DNA of 64,000 nucleotides from assembly GCA_001312325.1 (NCBI GenBank), contig BBDJ01000009.1:99181-163180 (forward strand), in the 5' to 3' direction. The notes below the pieces were generated by a model, which saw only the letters and a list, made by a program, of their open reading frames with translations, searched no databases and had not been told where the DNA came from. The stretch is from Lysinibacillus pakistanensis (GTDB lineage Bacteria > Bacillota > Bacilli > Bacillales_A > Planococcaceae). Shown here piece after piece: positions 28,669 through 38,522 of the stretch (within the stretch, counting starts at the first letter, position 1; every line of letters begins with the position of its first letter). The position numbers and the translations under genes are program-made.

Positions 28669-29836
28669 TTATTTTGCTAATTGCATGGCTGGACCAAAGA
28701 ATTCATAGTGAATCTTTTCATCCTTCACACCAATTTCATGTAAATGTTTAATAACAGCTTCCATAAAGCCAACAGGTCCACATACATACACATCTGTGTT
28801 ATCCGTTACTTTTTCTGCTAATATTTCTTTTGTAATCTGCTTATTTTCATCTGAGTATAATGCTGTATAAGACGCATTAGGAAGTGCATTCACTTTCCCT
28901 TGAATGTCATCGCTAAATGCCACAACTTTTCCATTACGTGCACATTGGATAAAGTTTACTTCATTTGCAGCATCATTTTTCAGCGATTGCAGCATACTGT
29001 TTAATGGCGTTACACCAATACCACCGCTAACAAATGTAATTGGAGTTGTAGTTTCTTCTAAAACAAATAACCCAGCTGGAGCACTTACATCCACTAAATC
29101 CCCAACTTGTAAGTTATCGTGAATAAAGTTCGAAACTTTACCATTAGGCGTTTGGTCACTTTCACGTTTCACTGAAATGCGATAACCATCCTCAGCACTC
29201 GCCTGTGAAAGCGTGTATTGACGATTCATTAAATACTCTTCACCTGGTACTTTCACACGAATGCTAATGTATTGACCTGGCTCATAAGCAGGTAGTGGTG
29301 AACCATCTTCATTTTCAAAGTAAATAGAAGTAACAAGATCACTTTCTACTACTTTTTTTCGCTACTTTTAATGGTTTAAATAAACGCCAACCACCATTAT
29401 TTTCAGCCTTTTGGTATAACTCTTCTTCTACTTGAATGAAAACATCTGCGATCACACCATAAGCCTCAGCCCATGCATTAATAATGTCATCTGTTGCTGC
29501 ATCACCAAGTACTTCTTTAATAGCCTTTAATAGATTTTCTCCAACAATTGGATAATGCTCAGGTAAGATACCTAAACTACGATGCTTATGTGCAATTAAC
29601 ATCACTGCTGGCAAAATTGCCCCTAAATTCTCAATATGAACAGCAGCAGCATAGACAGTGTTTGCTAAAGCTGTTTGCTGACGACCTTTTTCTTGGTTAG
29701 TGTGATTAAAAATATTTAATAATTCCGGATGAGCTTGAAACATATTTTTGTAAAACGTCTTTGTAATCTCAACACCATGAACTTCTAATACAGGAACCGT
29801 TGCTTTAATAATTTGAACTGTTTCTTGTTTTAACAT
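28669..29836 (-). CDS. hmp: Flavohaemoglobin, nitric oxide dioxygenase (frameshifted)
   Basis: About 389 residues. The globin domain (residues 1-~137) has [20 protein letters not shown], the proximal His in [20 protein letters not shown], and the E-helix region. The ferredoxin reductase part has the FAD motif [20 protein letters not shown] and the NAD site [13 protein letters not shown]. Hmp converts NO and oxygen to nitrate with NAD(P)H in the cytoplasm. Seven T near 29352 break the frame; repaired it reads [20 protein letters not shown]. The start at 29836 is MLKQETVQ behind GAAAGG. Divergent nsrR and NsrR-type palindromes control it. Confidence 0.94.
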
Positions 29837-29890
29837 ATCGCATACCATCCTTTCGTGATTACAATATAACGCTCTCATTTTCTAAAAGCA

Positions 29891-29976
29891 ATATCTAAAA
29901 TACATCTTTAACAAAATAGACATAATTAATGTATTTTAAATACATCTTAAAAAAAAGTATTGAATTTAATATACTT
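29891..29976. promoter_or_regulatory. Three NsrR-type palindromes between hmp and nsrR
   Basis: ATGTATTTTAAATACAT (29929-29945) is a perfect palindrome of the NsrR type known in Bacillus. A related ATGTATTTTAGATAT lies at 29905-29891 on the minus strand, nearer hmp. AAGTAT...ATACTT (29955-29976) with TGAATTTAAT between lies nearer nsrR, upstream of TATAAT (29991-29996). Together they suggest NO-responsive repression of hmp and autoregulation of nsrR. Confidence 0.75.
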
Positions 29977-30027
29977 CAAAGTAAAAATGCTATAATTATT
30001 GTGAACTACAGAAAGTAGGGTGTTCTT

Positions 30028-30465
30028 ATGCGTCTAACTTTATACACAGATTACTCTCTTCGAACACTTATTTACCTGGGTGCGAAGGAAGACGGTGAAT
30101 TATCAACCATTCAGGAAATTTCGGATGCTTATAATATATCAAAAAACCATTTAATGAAAGTTACCCATCAGCTCGGGTTACTTGGCTACATTGAAACCAT
30201 TCGTGGACGAGGTGGAGGTATACGGCTAGCAATTGATCCTAAAACCATCACAATTGGTGCAATAGTGCGACAAACAGAAGAGGATTTTCATCTAGTGGAA
30301 TGCTTTGATAAGGAAAATAATCTATGTAAAATTGCACCAGAATGTCAGCTAAAGGGTGTCTTAAATGAAGCATTACAAGCTTATTTAGCCGTTTTAGATC
30401 GCTATACTCTTGATGATTTTTTACATTCGAAAGAAAAGTTGATGGCACTGTTGCTTGGTAAATAA
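30028..30465 (+). CDS. nsrR: Nitric-oxide-sensing Rrf2 regulator NsrR
   Basis: An intact 145-residue Rrf2-family protein. MRLTLYTDYSLRTLIYLGAK and YNISKNHLMKVTHQLGLLGY form the winged-helix DNA-binding domain; RGRGGGIRLA is the wing. Three Cys (VECFDKENNLCKIAPECQLKG) have the C-X7-C-X5-C spacing of the NsrR iron-sulfur ligand set. The cluster is nitrosylated by NO, relieving repression of hmp. The divergent hmp gene and the palindromes between them support the assignment. Other Rrf2 proteins (IscR, CymR) lack this spacing and context. Confidence 0.93.
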   Translation: MRLTLYTDYSLRTLIYLGAKEDGELSTIQEISDAYNISKNHLMKVTHQLGLLGYIETIRGRGGGIRLAIDPKTITIGAIVRQTEEDFHLVECFDKENNLCKIAPECQLKGVLNEALQAYLAVLDRYTLDDFLHSKEKLMALLLGK

Positions 30466-30468
30466 AAT

Positions 30469-30500
30469 ACCCGCTCAACATAAATTGGACGGGTATTTCT
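30469..30500. terminator. Bidirectional terminator between nsrR and the GNAT gene
   Basis: Arms AATACCCG and CGGGTATT between convergent genes, with T-rich sequence on the right (TCTTTATAT). Confidence 0.65.
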
Positions 30501-30506
30501 TTATAT

Positions 30507-31489
30507 CTATAATTTTTTGGAAAAGAAAATCATATCTAATGCACGTATGCCATTTTCATAGATAGGCTCTGGATATGAACTAAAAAAAGTCCTTTTCAAT
30601 TGCTTCCATACGAAAGCCTGCCTTCTGATAAAAAGCAATATTATCTATACTTGAATTGGCAGTACCGACTAAAATTGTTTGATATCCTTGAGAGTGACAA
30701 ATGCTTGTTATTTGTCGTAATGCCTCCTTGCCAAGGCCCTTTCCCTGATAATTTGGTACAATCGCAATATTTTTCAACTCCACTGCCTTATCAGGTTGCG
30801 CAAGAAGTAATGCTACACCAGCTAATTGTTCACCACATTTAATTTCATATAAGTCGCCGTCATTTAAGTATTTCCTTACAGCTTCTTCACTTTCATCTGC
30901 TAATAATAATTGCGGTAAATAGCTCTCACGTGAGTCTTCCACTTTTACTAAAGCTGTTCGATAACGGACAAAATCTGTACGCTCAAAAACATTTAAAACA
31001 CATGGTTGCTTTTCCTTTACCTCTAACCATCTGTGCTCCTCTGGAAAGTCCTTTTCAACGCCTATTCGAATAAATGGCAATTTCTCCTGTGCTTTTTGAG
31101 AGCGAATATTGACCTGTCTCGCACCTGCGAAAACCCGTTCAAGTCCTAATTCAAAAAAATGCAATATCTAAAATCGCTATTTTCGCTTCTATATTATAGC
31201 CTTTTCCCCAAAACTCATAGCCAAGCCAAGAACCAATGTGACAGCTTTTTTTCGTGTGGTCGATAAACATTAATGCTGTCACACCAATGAGCTGACCTTC
31301 TTCATTTAGGACAACCCGAGGAACAGTCTTTCCAGCCTCTTCATCCACACATTCCCGTTTAATAAAATTTATTGTGTCCTCTACTTTACCAGCAGGCAAC
31401 CCTAGTGCATCTCGCACCTGTGGCATCGAAGACAATGCATGCATTGCTTCAGCATATTTAATATCATGTTTCACTAAAGTTACTGCCAT
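30507..31489 (-). CDS. Tandem GNAT acetyltransferase, two domains fused (frameshifted)
   Basis: About 327 residues. Residues ~1-160 resemble RimJ/RimL-type N-acetyltransferases (LIGVTALMFIDHTKKSCHIG, GYEFWGKGYNIEAKIAILDI, LGLERVFAGARQVNIRSQK). Residues ~185-327 are a second GNAT unit with the acetyl-CoA loop VPNYQGKGLGKEALRQITSI and NIAFYQKAGFR. Seven A near 31158 and 30582 break the frame; repaired, the first break reads DIAFFELGLERVF, so the two halves are one chain. The end reads SSYPEPIYENGIRALDMIFF. Substrates unknown. Confidence 0.78.
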
Positions 31490-31507
31490 TCTCTTTCTCC
31501 TTTTAGT

Positions 31508-31966
31508 TCATTCATCTTTACATTTATACCAGACTTGCATCGGATTTTTTTCATTATCCATTACTGGCATATGAATCATTCTAAACGAACGTTCATTTTC
31601 TAATTTTAATAAATCTGCATATACCTCGCTAGATCGACTTAAACCAACCGAAATAGCCTCTTCTAAAGAATTTGCAAAATATGCCTTATCTACTCCTGCC
31701 ATTGCCATTGCACCAAAACACATTGGGCAAGGTGCCCCACTAGCATACATAACGGTCCCTGTTAAATCAATAGATTGTAGCTTTTCCTGTGCACGTCGAA
31801 CAGCTAATAGCTCTGCGTGGCCAGTACTATCTGGGTGAAGATGTAGCTCATTGACACCTTCCCCTATTATTTCTTCATTCTTTACTAATACTGCTCCAAA
31901 CGGTTGTCCACCTTGTTCAATGTTCCTTAGAGCGAGTTCTATAGCTCGTTGCATCCACTTATTCAT
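31508..31966 (-). CDS. Guanine-deaminase-like cytidine deaminase family protein
   Basis: An intact 152-residue zinc deaminase. STGHAELLAVRRA supplies H-A-E (zinc His and catalytic Glu) and GAPCPMCFGAMAMAG supplies the P-C-X2-C zinc Cys pair. Overall order and NPMQVW near the C-terminus are closest to guanine deaminase GuaD, which converts guanine to xanthine. tRNA adenosine deaminase is less likely because its C-terminal basic region is absent. It contains a run of seven A near the C-terminus that stays in frame. Monocistronic or co-transcribed with the neighbouring VOC gene. Confidence 0.82.
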   Translation of the reverse strand: MNKWMQRAIELALRNIEQGGQPFGAVLVKNEEIIGEGVNELHLHPDSTGHAELLAVRRAQEKLQSIDLTGTVMYASGAPCPMCFGAMAMAGVDKAYFANSLEEAISVGLSRSSEVYADLLKLENERSFRMIHMPVMDNEKNPMQVWYKCKDE

Positions 31967-31983
31967 TTATACTCTCCTTTACA

Positions 31984-32362
31984 TTAATTATACGTAAGCT
32001 GCCAAGATACTCCGAAACGGTCCTCAATCCATGCAAATTGCTTAGAAAAGCCATAGTTATCAAGTGGCATTAACGCCTTGCCGTCCTCTAGCATTTGAGC
32101 CACGAGATGGTTAATTTCTTCCACAGACTCACACTCCAGAAAGATTGAGATGGATGGTGTAAAAGTAAAATTATGCTGTATAACACTATCATTGACCATA
32201 ATTTTCAGATTTTTTTAAATCGAGTATAGCCATCGCTACCTGCTGCGAGTTTTCCATATATGATAAGCTCTTGATTTCTAAATCAGGAAACCATTGTTGA
32301 TATTGATGAATAGCTTCATTCGCCTGTCCTTGAAACATTAAAAAGGTAGTGGCACTTTTCAT
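31984..32362 (-). CDS. PhnB-like VOC-superfamily protein (frameshifted)
   Basis: About 126 residues. MKSATTFLMFQGQANEAIHQ, SISIFLECESVEEINHLVAQ and ALMPLDNYGFSKQFAWIEDR, followed by FGVSWQLTYN, are typical of the PhnB/3-demethylubiquinone methyltransferase-like group of vicinal oxygen chelate proteins. Seven T near 32210 break the frame. The ATG at 32362 overlaps the stop codon of the preceding DUF1801-type gene by four bases, indicating translational coupling. No catalytic assignment can be made; many members are uncharacterised. Confidence 0.8.
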
Positions 32363-32797
32363 TTCGCTAACTCTCCCTCATATTTAGTTATCCATTGCAT
32401 CGGTGTCATGTTCGACACAAGTTCTCCAATTAAATCATACGGAATATTTTTTTGTATTTGTAAAACGAATACAGCTCTTCCCCATATTGAGCTTTGTTGG
32501 CACACGCCTTGCATACTCCTCCTGAAACCAAGCCAATAACACCTTATCTGTATAAAGGCCCATATGATAGACAGCTAAATGTCGTTTTTGTGCGGCAAGG
32601 CTAATGAAAGGAAGTGGTGTATTCGGTGTAACATGATAACCCTTAGGATACGTTGATAATGGGACAACATAACTAATCATGTCATAATTCATATTACGTT
32701 CAAAGCCTTCAGGCAAATTTATTTCCACTACATCTACTAGCCTTGCAAAGCTTTCACGCCATTTTTCATCGACTTGCTCAATATAAGTGTGTGTCAT
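32359..32797 (-). CDS. DUF1801-type protein (frameshifted)
   Basis: About 146 residues. MTHTYIEQVDEKWRESFARL, NMNYDMISYVVPLSTYPKGY, RHLAVYHMGLYTD and KLNMGKSCIRFTNTKK follow the YdhG/DUF1801 fold, whose PF08818 members are small cytoplasmic proteins of uncertain function. Seven T near 32448 break the frame; repaired it continues IPYDLIGELVSNMTPMQWI and ends at TGA (32359). Start 32797 is behind AAGAAGG. It is coupled to the VOC gene through an ATGA overlap. Confidence 0.75.
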
Positions 32798-32815
32798 TCT
32801 CAGCCTTCTTTCCAA

Positions 32816-33130
32816 TAGTTATTTTGTACACAACCGTCCCTCTCAACCAATGCTAATTTAAGAAATATCATAAAGAATCATTTAGAATCACACTTCTTTA
32901 TTACCCTTTTTGGATAATTTAAAAATAAGTGAAATATATTTTGTAAATACGATACCATTTTATTACTAGAAATGACAAAAGAAATAGTACAAATTATATG
33001 GTGTACCCCTAAACTTAAAAGCCCTTCTTATGCTTTAAAAAGTTCATCAGCACCTTCCATCTCTTTTTTTTATCTCTTACAATTTTTATTGGTTTTGATA
33101 GTATAAATGATTTTATAAAATTTGCGTACA
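32816..33130. other. Intergenic AT-rich stretch
   Basis: About 315 bases with no frame or element I can support; the copy number of short A/T runs is high. Presumably holds the promoter of the DUF1801-type gene at its left end. Confidence 0.5.
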
Positions 33131-33135
33131 AAAAA

Positions 33136-33161
33136 AACGCTCGGATAATTCCACGAGCGTT
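33136..33161 (-). terminator. Terminator after the DUF1648 gene
   Basis: Perfect stem AACGCTCG/CGAGCGTT; on the minus strand it is followed by six T (TTTTTTGTACG). Confidence 0.8.
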
Positions 33162-33181
33162 TGAGTCCATAAGATTTTGTA

Positions 33182-33676
33182 CTATTTTATTTTAAAAGTT
33201 GCTACTATGCCCTTAATTATTGGTATGGCTGTTCCTATTAACACAATCGGAAGGAGCCACCAGCCAATAGTTTCTATCTCCCCTATAGCAATTCGAACCA
33301 TTTGAAATGATATAGCGGCAAAGATAATTAAACAAAGATTTTTAATTTCATTTAAAGTCTTACGGCTATTTAAATAAAATGCCTTAACATTATTTTCGTT
33401 TAAACGTGCTGGGTAATTATGCATATGTGGTGCCTTTTCAAGTAGGCTTAATAATATCCACAGAAACACTCCGATAAATGGAAGAATGAATAGTTCTATT
33501 TTTGAGCCCCAACGATCCACCACTCCTACACCGTTAAAATGTCCTGGAACCTCTTCGGGTATTTCGCCCCACATGATAAAAATATAAAGGATGGATAGCA
33601 TAAATATTCCACAGCCAATATAGTCCCATAGCTTTTCAAACTTTGTTTTTGGTAATTTCAAAATTGGTCTATACAC
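33182..33676 (-). CDS. DUF1648-domain membrane protein
   Basis: An intact 164-residue protein with four predicted transmembrane helices (IGCGIFMLSILYIFIMWGEI, FILPFIGVFLWILLSLLEKA, LCLIIFAAISFQMVRIAIGE, WWLLPIVLIGTAIPIIKGIV). The loop PEEVPGHFNGVGVVDRWGSK is the DUF1648 signature found in SdpI-type and YhdC-like proteins. Some relatives give immunity to peptide toxins or act in two-gene membrane systems, but no partner is nearby. Function unknown. Confidence 0.78.
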   Translation of the reverse strand: MYRPILKLPKTKFEKLWDYIGCGIFMLSILYIFIMWGEIPEEVPGHFNGVGVVDRWGSKIELFILPFIGVFLWILLSLLEKAPHMHNYPARLNENNVKAFYLNSRKTLNEIKNLCLIIFAAISFQMVRIAIGEIETIGWWLLPIVLIGTAIPIIKGIVATFKIK

Positions 33677-33894
33677 CTTCTCACATCCCCAGTCATTTCT
33701 TTATTAATTCTACGTTACTACAGCTCATTTTGTTTCAAATTTATGAGAATTGTCGTATTTGTTTATGTTCTATCACTAACTATCCGCTTGTACTCCAAGG
33801 AAGTTGCGTATTATTTCTACATTTTTTTATCATTTTCTCTGCAATTTACCTCCTTATTATATTTATTAATTAACGTGGAAATACTCTTAATACT

Positions 33895-33922
33895 TTGTAA
33901 AATTCATATAATCTGATATAAA
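33895..33922 (+). promoter_or_regulatory. Possible sigma-A promoter of the chemoreceptor gene
   Basis: TTGTAA (33895-33900) and TATAAA (33917-33922) with a 16-base spacer, 70 bases before the start codon. No SigD-type GCCGATAT element was found. Confidence 0.35.
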
Positions 33923-33991
33923 TGGTATATATACATATTTCATTTTTTTTGTAACATTTATACTAAATTACTGAGAAAGGAAACTTCAACT

Positions 33992-35690
33992 ATGCGATTT
34001 ACTATCTACAAGAAATTAATACTCGGTTTTTTTATTGTTATTTTAGTTTTAGTTGGCACAATCGGGTTAAACATTAAACAGCTTAATTCCGTTAATCAAA
34101 CATATCGTGTGTTACTTGAAGAACAAACTACTAGATCTATCAGTATTCAGGAGCTTCGAGCGATTGCGAAGCAAGAAATTGTAAGCCAAAGAGGGTATTT
34201 ATTACTTGGAGATAAAAAAAATCTTAAAAGCAACAAAGAATCACGGGAAGAATTCAAAAAAAAATCAGATGAATTAATGGCTTCCTTCCATACTAAAAAA
34301 ATCTATTGAATTATTAGAGGCAATCAATAAAAGTGAGCAAGATGTCCAACAATTCTCTGATCGCATGTTTTCCTTAAAGGCTGCTGGAGAAATCGAACAG
34401 TACGAAAAGCTTGATAGTACACAGGGACGACTAATTATTAAGAAATTCGATGAACGCGTAGAAAACCTTGCTAATTATCAAAAAGAGTATATAGATGAAA
34501 AAAATTGCTGCGACAACTAAAGAAATTCAATCGATAAAATTTCAAATGATTATACTTGGGGTATTTGCTGTTGTCATTAGTCTGATAATTGCCATTATCA
34601 TGGGTAGTCTCATTTCCCGACCTATTAAAGGAATGGCAAAAGCAGCTAAAAAAAATTGCCGAGGGTGATTTAACGGCAGAGCAAATACGTATAAAGAATC
34701 GTGATGAAGTTGGTGATTTAGCGCTTGCCTTCAATCAGATGGCTCTTAATTTAAAGGACCTTATTACTAATGTTCGACATAATACTGTACAGGTAAGTGG
34801 CTCTGCAGCTGAATTAACAGCAAGCGCAGAGCAAACAATCCAAGCAACAGAGCAGATTACCTCCTCTATACAGGAGGTTGCAAGTGGCTCTGAGGCGCAA
34901 GGTAAAAATGCTACAGAAAGCTCTGAAGCTATGAAAAATATGACAAGAGGCATTCAGCAATTGGCAACGACTACAGCTGCTGTTTCTGAACTTGCCATGG
35001 AAACGAATGCTGAGGCTAACAAAGGAAACGATTCATTACTCCGTGTTATTACACAAATGGATACAATTCATACAGCCGTTTTAGAGTCTGCAAGCGTTGT
35101 CAAAAATTTAGGGGACCACTCAGTAGAAATAGGTAATATTATCGGTCTTATTACAGATATTGCGGAGCAAACAAATTTACTAGCACTAAATGCTGCAATT
35201 GAGGCAGCTCGTGCAGGAGATAATGGTCGTGGCTTTGCCGTTGTTGCGGATGAAGTAAAAAAAACTTGCGGAGGAATCTAAGCAATCCGCTGAACAAATT
35301 GCTAGCCTTATTTCCGAAATTCAGCATGATACAAATCGTGCAGTTTCTGTTATGGCTACTGGTACACAAGAAGTTCAAGTTGGCATGCAAGTTGTAAAGG
35401 TCGCTGAAGAAGGCTTTTCAAAAATTGTTGAATTGATTGAACAAGTTTCCAAGCAAATTCAAGAAGCAACGACCGTTTCAGAAGAAATGTCTTCAAGTGC
35501 TGAGCAAATTTATGCATCCTTCGATGAAATAGCAACAATAGCACAAATGTCTTCCGCTAACTTACAAAATGTAGCCTCTGCATCTGAAGAACAACTAGCC
35601 ACAATCGAAGAGGTTGCCGCTTCTGCCGCTACACTTTCAAATATGGCTGAGGAATTACAAACTCAAGTGTCACGCTTTAAAATAGAATAA
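33992..35690 (+). CDS. Methyl-accepting chemotaxis protein (four frameshifts)
   Basis: About 565 residues. TM1 ([19 protein letters not shown]), a ~150-residue four-helix-bundle sensor, TM2 ([19 protein letters not shown]), a HAMP domain ending near [11 protein letters not shown], then a long cytoplasmic signalling domain. Its hairpin tip reads [20 protein letters not shown], followed by [19 protein letters not shown]. It relays ligand binding to CheA/CheW. Frame breaks sit at A runs near 34293, 34500, 34648 and 35258. Repaired, the last reads [19 protein letters not shown]. Conserved Gln/Glu methylation sites occur on both flanks. Ligand unknown. Confidence 0.92.
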
Positions 35691-35698
35691 AATACAAA

Positions 35699-35764
35699 AG
35701 AATCTGCTCGTTTTCTACATTGGTAAATGTAATATCTACTTCCCATAGAAAACTAGCGGATTCT
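35699..35764 (+). terminator. Terminator after the chemoreceptor gene
   Basis: Long imperfect stem: AGAATCTGCTCGTTTTCTA pairs with TAGAAAACTAGCGGATTCT across a 28-base loop, eight bases after the stop codon. Confidence 0.6.
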
Positions 35765-35791
35765 ATAATTTATTATCCGTCTGAATCTTAT

Positions 35792-36350
35792 CTACCCTTC
35801 TGCTTCAATAATACCTTTTAACTCGTCTAGCACATCATCAAAATCCGTATGTTTACCTAGCAAAAATACCATTTCATGTTCAATCGGTAACCACGTTTCA
35901 ATAGCAGCCTCATTGTGCTGAATTTGGGCTTCAAGTTTATCTAAAGCATTTGCTACTTTTGCTTCATACGTTTTCTTATGCTCAAATTCGAACCATAAAT
36001 CATAAAATTGCTGCCCCGTATCATTTCCTAGTAAATTTCTAATTTTTTTCAATTGCTTTCATTTCATTTTGTCTCTTTTGCTCTTTTACCTTTATATTAT
36101 TCATCGTATCAAAGGCTGGAATATCTGTTGCATACACCTCCACTAAATCATGAATAATAATCATTTTTAATAAACGTTCACTATTAACTTTTTGCGGTAA
36201 GTATTCCTCAATAGCCATTGCCATTAATGCTACTCGCCATGTATGCTCAGCTACACTTTCCTGCCTCCCATCTGAAAGCCAGCTATGACGTAGCTCTCTC
36301 TTTAATCCTTCTGCTACATGCAAAAATTTTAACGTGTTCTGTAAATCCAT
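35792..36350 (-). CDS. HD-domain phosphohydrolase, YfbR-like (frameshifted)
   Basis: About 186 residues. SVAEHTWRVALMAMAIEEYL, MIIIHDLVEVYATDIPAFDT and KVANALDKLEAQIQHNE give the H...HD...D metal set of HD hydrolases, closest to the YfbR 5'-deoxynucleotidase group. Seven T near 36044 break the frame; repaired it reads MKAIEKIRNLLGNDTGQQFY. It probably dephosphorylates nucleotides in the cytoplasm. Monocistronic. Substrate inferred only from family. Confidence 0.82.
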
Positions 36351-36524
36351 TAATGTCTCTCCCTATTTGAACTTTATCCTTATATTTCTATACCATATAT
36401 TAGAATGTTTATTTACACACGTAAATGGCTGTTCATAATGAAAATAAACAATTTCACTTTATTCTAAAATAGGGATCATTCTACATTAATTTAGACAGAA
36501 AAAAAAATAATTTTTAGAATATTA

Positions 36525-36553
36525 TTGACAGATTCACAATATCCAAGTATGAT
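36525..36553 (+). promoter_or_regulatory. Sigma-A promoter of the leuA T-box transcript
   Basis: TTGACA (36525-36530), 17-base spacer, TATGAT (36548-36553). Confidence 0.75.
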
Positions 36554-36559
36554 TGCTTT

Positions 36560-36832
36560 CAACAACACATTGTAGGCCAAGATTGGAAATAGTAGAAGTG
36601 CCTGTGTACTTGTAGAGAGCCGATGGTTGGTGAAAATCGGTAGACACACATTTTGAACTCGTCCATGAGCTACTCCCTGAACTTAAGTAAGGGATGTCGG
36701 TTTCCTCCGTTATTGGGATAGACAGTGATTGCTGTCGATAAGAGGACTTTTTCTGTAAAGAGAAGGTCAATTAGAGTGGTACCGCGAGCATAAACTCGTC
36801 TCTATTTTTAAATAGAGACGGGTTTTTTTTAT
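36560..36832 (+). promoter_or_regulatory. T-box leader, leucine specifier
   Basis: Stem I contains AGAGAGCCGATGGTTGGTGA and the specifier loop GAACTCGTCC; the CTC triplet at 36658-36660 is a leucine codon. The T-box core AGAGTGGTACCGCGAGC (about 36772-36788) would pair with uncharged tRNA-Leu. The terminator CTCGTCTCTATTT/AAATAGAGACGGG with eight T follows (36795-36831). Uncharged tRNA should allow leuA transcription. The Leu specifier agrees with the downstream gene. Confidence 0.93.
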
Positions 36833-36900
36833 TTTGTTTTAACGATTTTGGCCTAAATGTAGCTTTATAAAAAAGACAATAACAAAAGGAGTGTTTGAAA

Positions 36901-38473
36901 ATGGGAAGAAAAATTTGGGTGTTTGATACGACTTTACGTGATGGCGAGCAAGTGCCAGGTGCAAAATTGAATTTATATGAGAAAGTAGAAATTGCACAGC
37001 AGCTCAAAAAAATTAGGCGTAGATATTATCGAAGCTGGGTTCCCTGCTTCATCACAGGGGGATTTTGATGCAGTAAAAGCTGTTGCACAAAAAGTAGGAA
37101 ATACAAATGACATTATGATCACTGCTTTAGCTCGTGCTGTACAGGCAGATATTGATGCTGTTTATAATGCTGTCAAATATGCCGAAAACCCAATGATTCA
37201 TATGGTGCTTGGAACTTCAGATATTCATGTTGAGAAAAAATTCAGCAAATCTAAGGATCAAATTCTACAAATTGGTGTGGATGCTGTCAAATATGCAAAA
37301 ACCCTACTACCACAAGTTCAATATTCAACAGAAGACGCTTCTCGCTCAGATTTCGAGTATCTTTGGAAAACAATTGAGGCTGTCATGAAGGCTGGTGCAA
37401 CGATGATTAATGTACCAGACACAGTTGGCTTTGCAGAGCCTGAAGAATTCGGTGCAATGATTTATAAATTAAATGACCGTATGAAAAACGTAGACGACAG
37501 CGTGTTACTAAGTGTACATTGTCATAATGATCTTGGGATGGCAACGGCTAATACACTTGCAGCCATTAAAAATGGTGCAGATAAAGTAGAATGTACAATT
37601 AATGGTATTGGTGAACGTGCTGGTAATGCTGCATTAGAAGAAGTTGTTATGGCACTAAAAACACGCAGTGCTGTTTACAATGCTGAAACGCGTATTAACA
37701 CGAAAGAAATTATGAATACATCTCGCCTTGTTTCCAGCTTTATGGGCTTAGACGTACAAGTGAACAAAGCGATTACTGGGGACAATGCCTTTGCTCATTC
37801 ATCTGGTATTCACCAAGACGGCTTGTTAAAATCTCGAGATGCTTATGAAATTGTCCATCCAGAAGATGTGGGTCTTGATGATATGGAATTAGTCCTTACA
37901 GCTCGTTCTGGGCGTCATGCGGTGAAAAATGCCCTTGAGAAGCTTGGTTTCTCTAATCTTTCCACGGATGAATTTGAAGGAATCTTCGAAGGCTTCTTAA
38001 AGCTTGCGGATGCGAAGAAAGAAGTCTATGATCACGATTTATATGTAATTGTTGAGAGCTACTATGAAAAACATGATGCAAACAATGCGAATGCCACTCA
38101 TTATAGCGAGCAATTCTTTGATTTTGACGATTTACAAGTCGTCAGCAATGCAAATTTCCCTTCTGCAAGTGTGAAGATTCGTAAAGGTGGCGAAGTATTT
38201 AAAGCGAGCGCAGTAGGCTCAGGTCCAATTGATGCCCTATATTCAGCTATTGCAGAAATTACAAATATTGATGTAAAGCTTGTAGAATATAATATTAACA
38301 GTGTATCTCGCGGGAAAGAGGCACTTGGAAAAGTAAAAATCACAATCGAACACGAGGGTGAGAAATATATTGCCAAAGCCGCAGATACAGATATATTAAA
38401 AGCAAGTGCTCTGGCATACATTAATGCTATTAACAGTGTTGTTGTAGCTAAATTAACGCCAGTGATGAACTAA
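36901..38473 (+). CDS. leuA: 2-isopropylmalate synthase (frameshifted)
   Basis: About 524 residues. [20 protein letters not shown] and [24 protein letters not shown] segments ([30 protein letters not shown]) are the DRE-TIM metallolyase signatures; [15 protein letters not shown] follows. The C-terminal ~130 residues form the LeuA regulatory domain ([20 protein letters not shown]). It condenses acetyl-CoA with 2-oxoisovalerate in leucine synthesis and is feedback-inhibited by leucine. Seven A near 37006 break the frame early. No other leu genes follow, so this copy is solitary. Homocitrate or citramalate synthase is less likely, given the Leu T-box. Confidence 0.92.
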
Positions 38474-38482
38474 CTAATGGCT

Positions 38483-38519
38483 AAAAGCAGTATGACAAAA
38501 TTTCTGTCATACTGCTTTT
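38483..38519. terminator. Bidirectional terminator between leuA and metG
   Basis: Perfect arms AAAAGCAGTATGACA and TGTCATACTGCTTTT between convergent genes. Confidence 0.9.
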
Positions 38520-38522
38520 GTA

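Noticed and set aside
34288..35260. Programmed frameshifting in the chemoreceptor gene
   Set aside because: Four separate breaks in ordinary A runs, without a stimulating structure, fit sequence error better.
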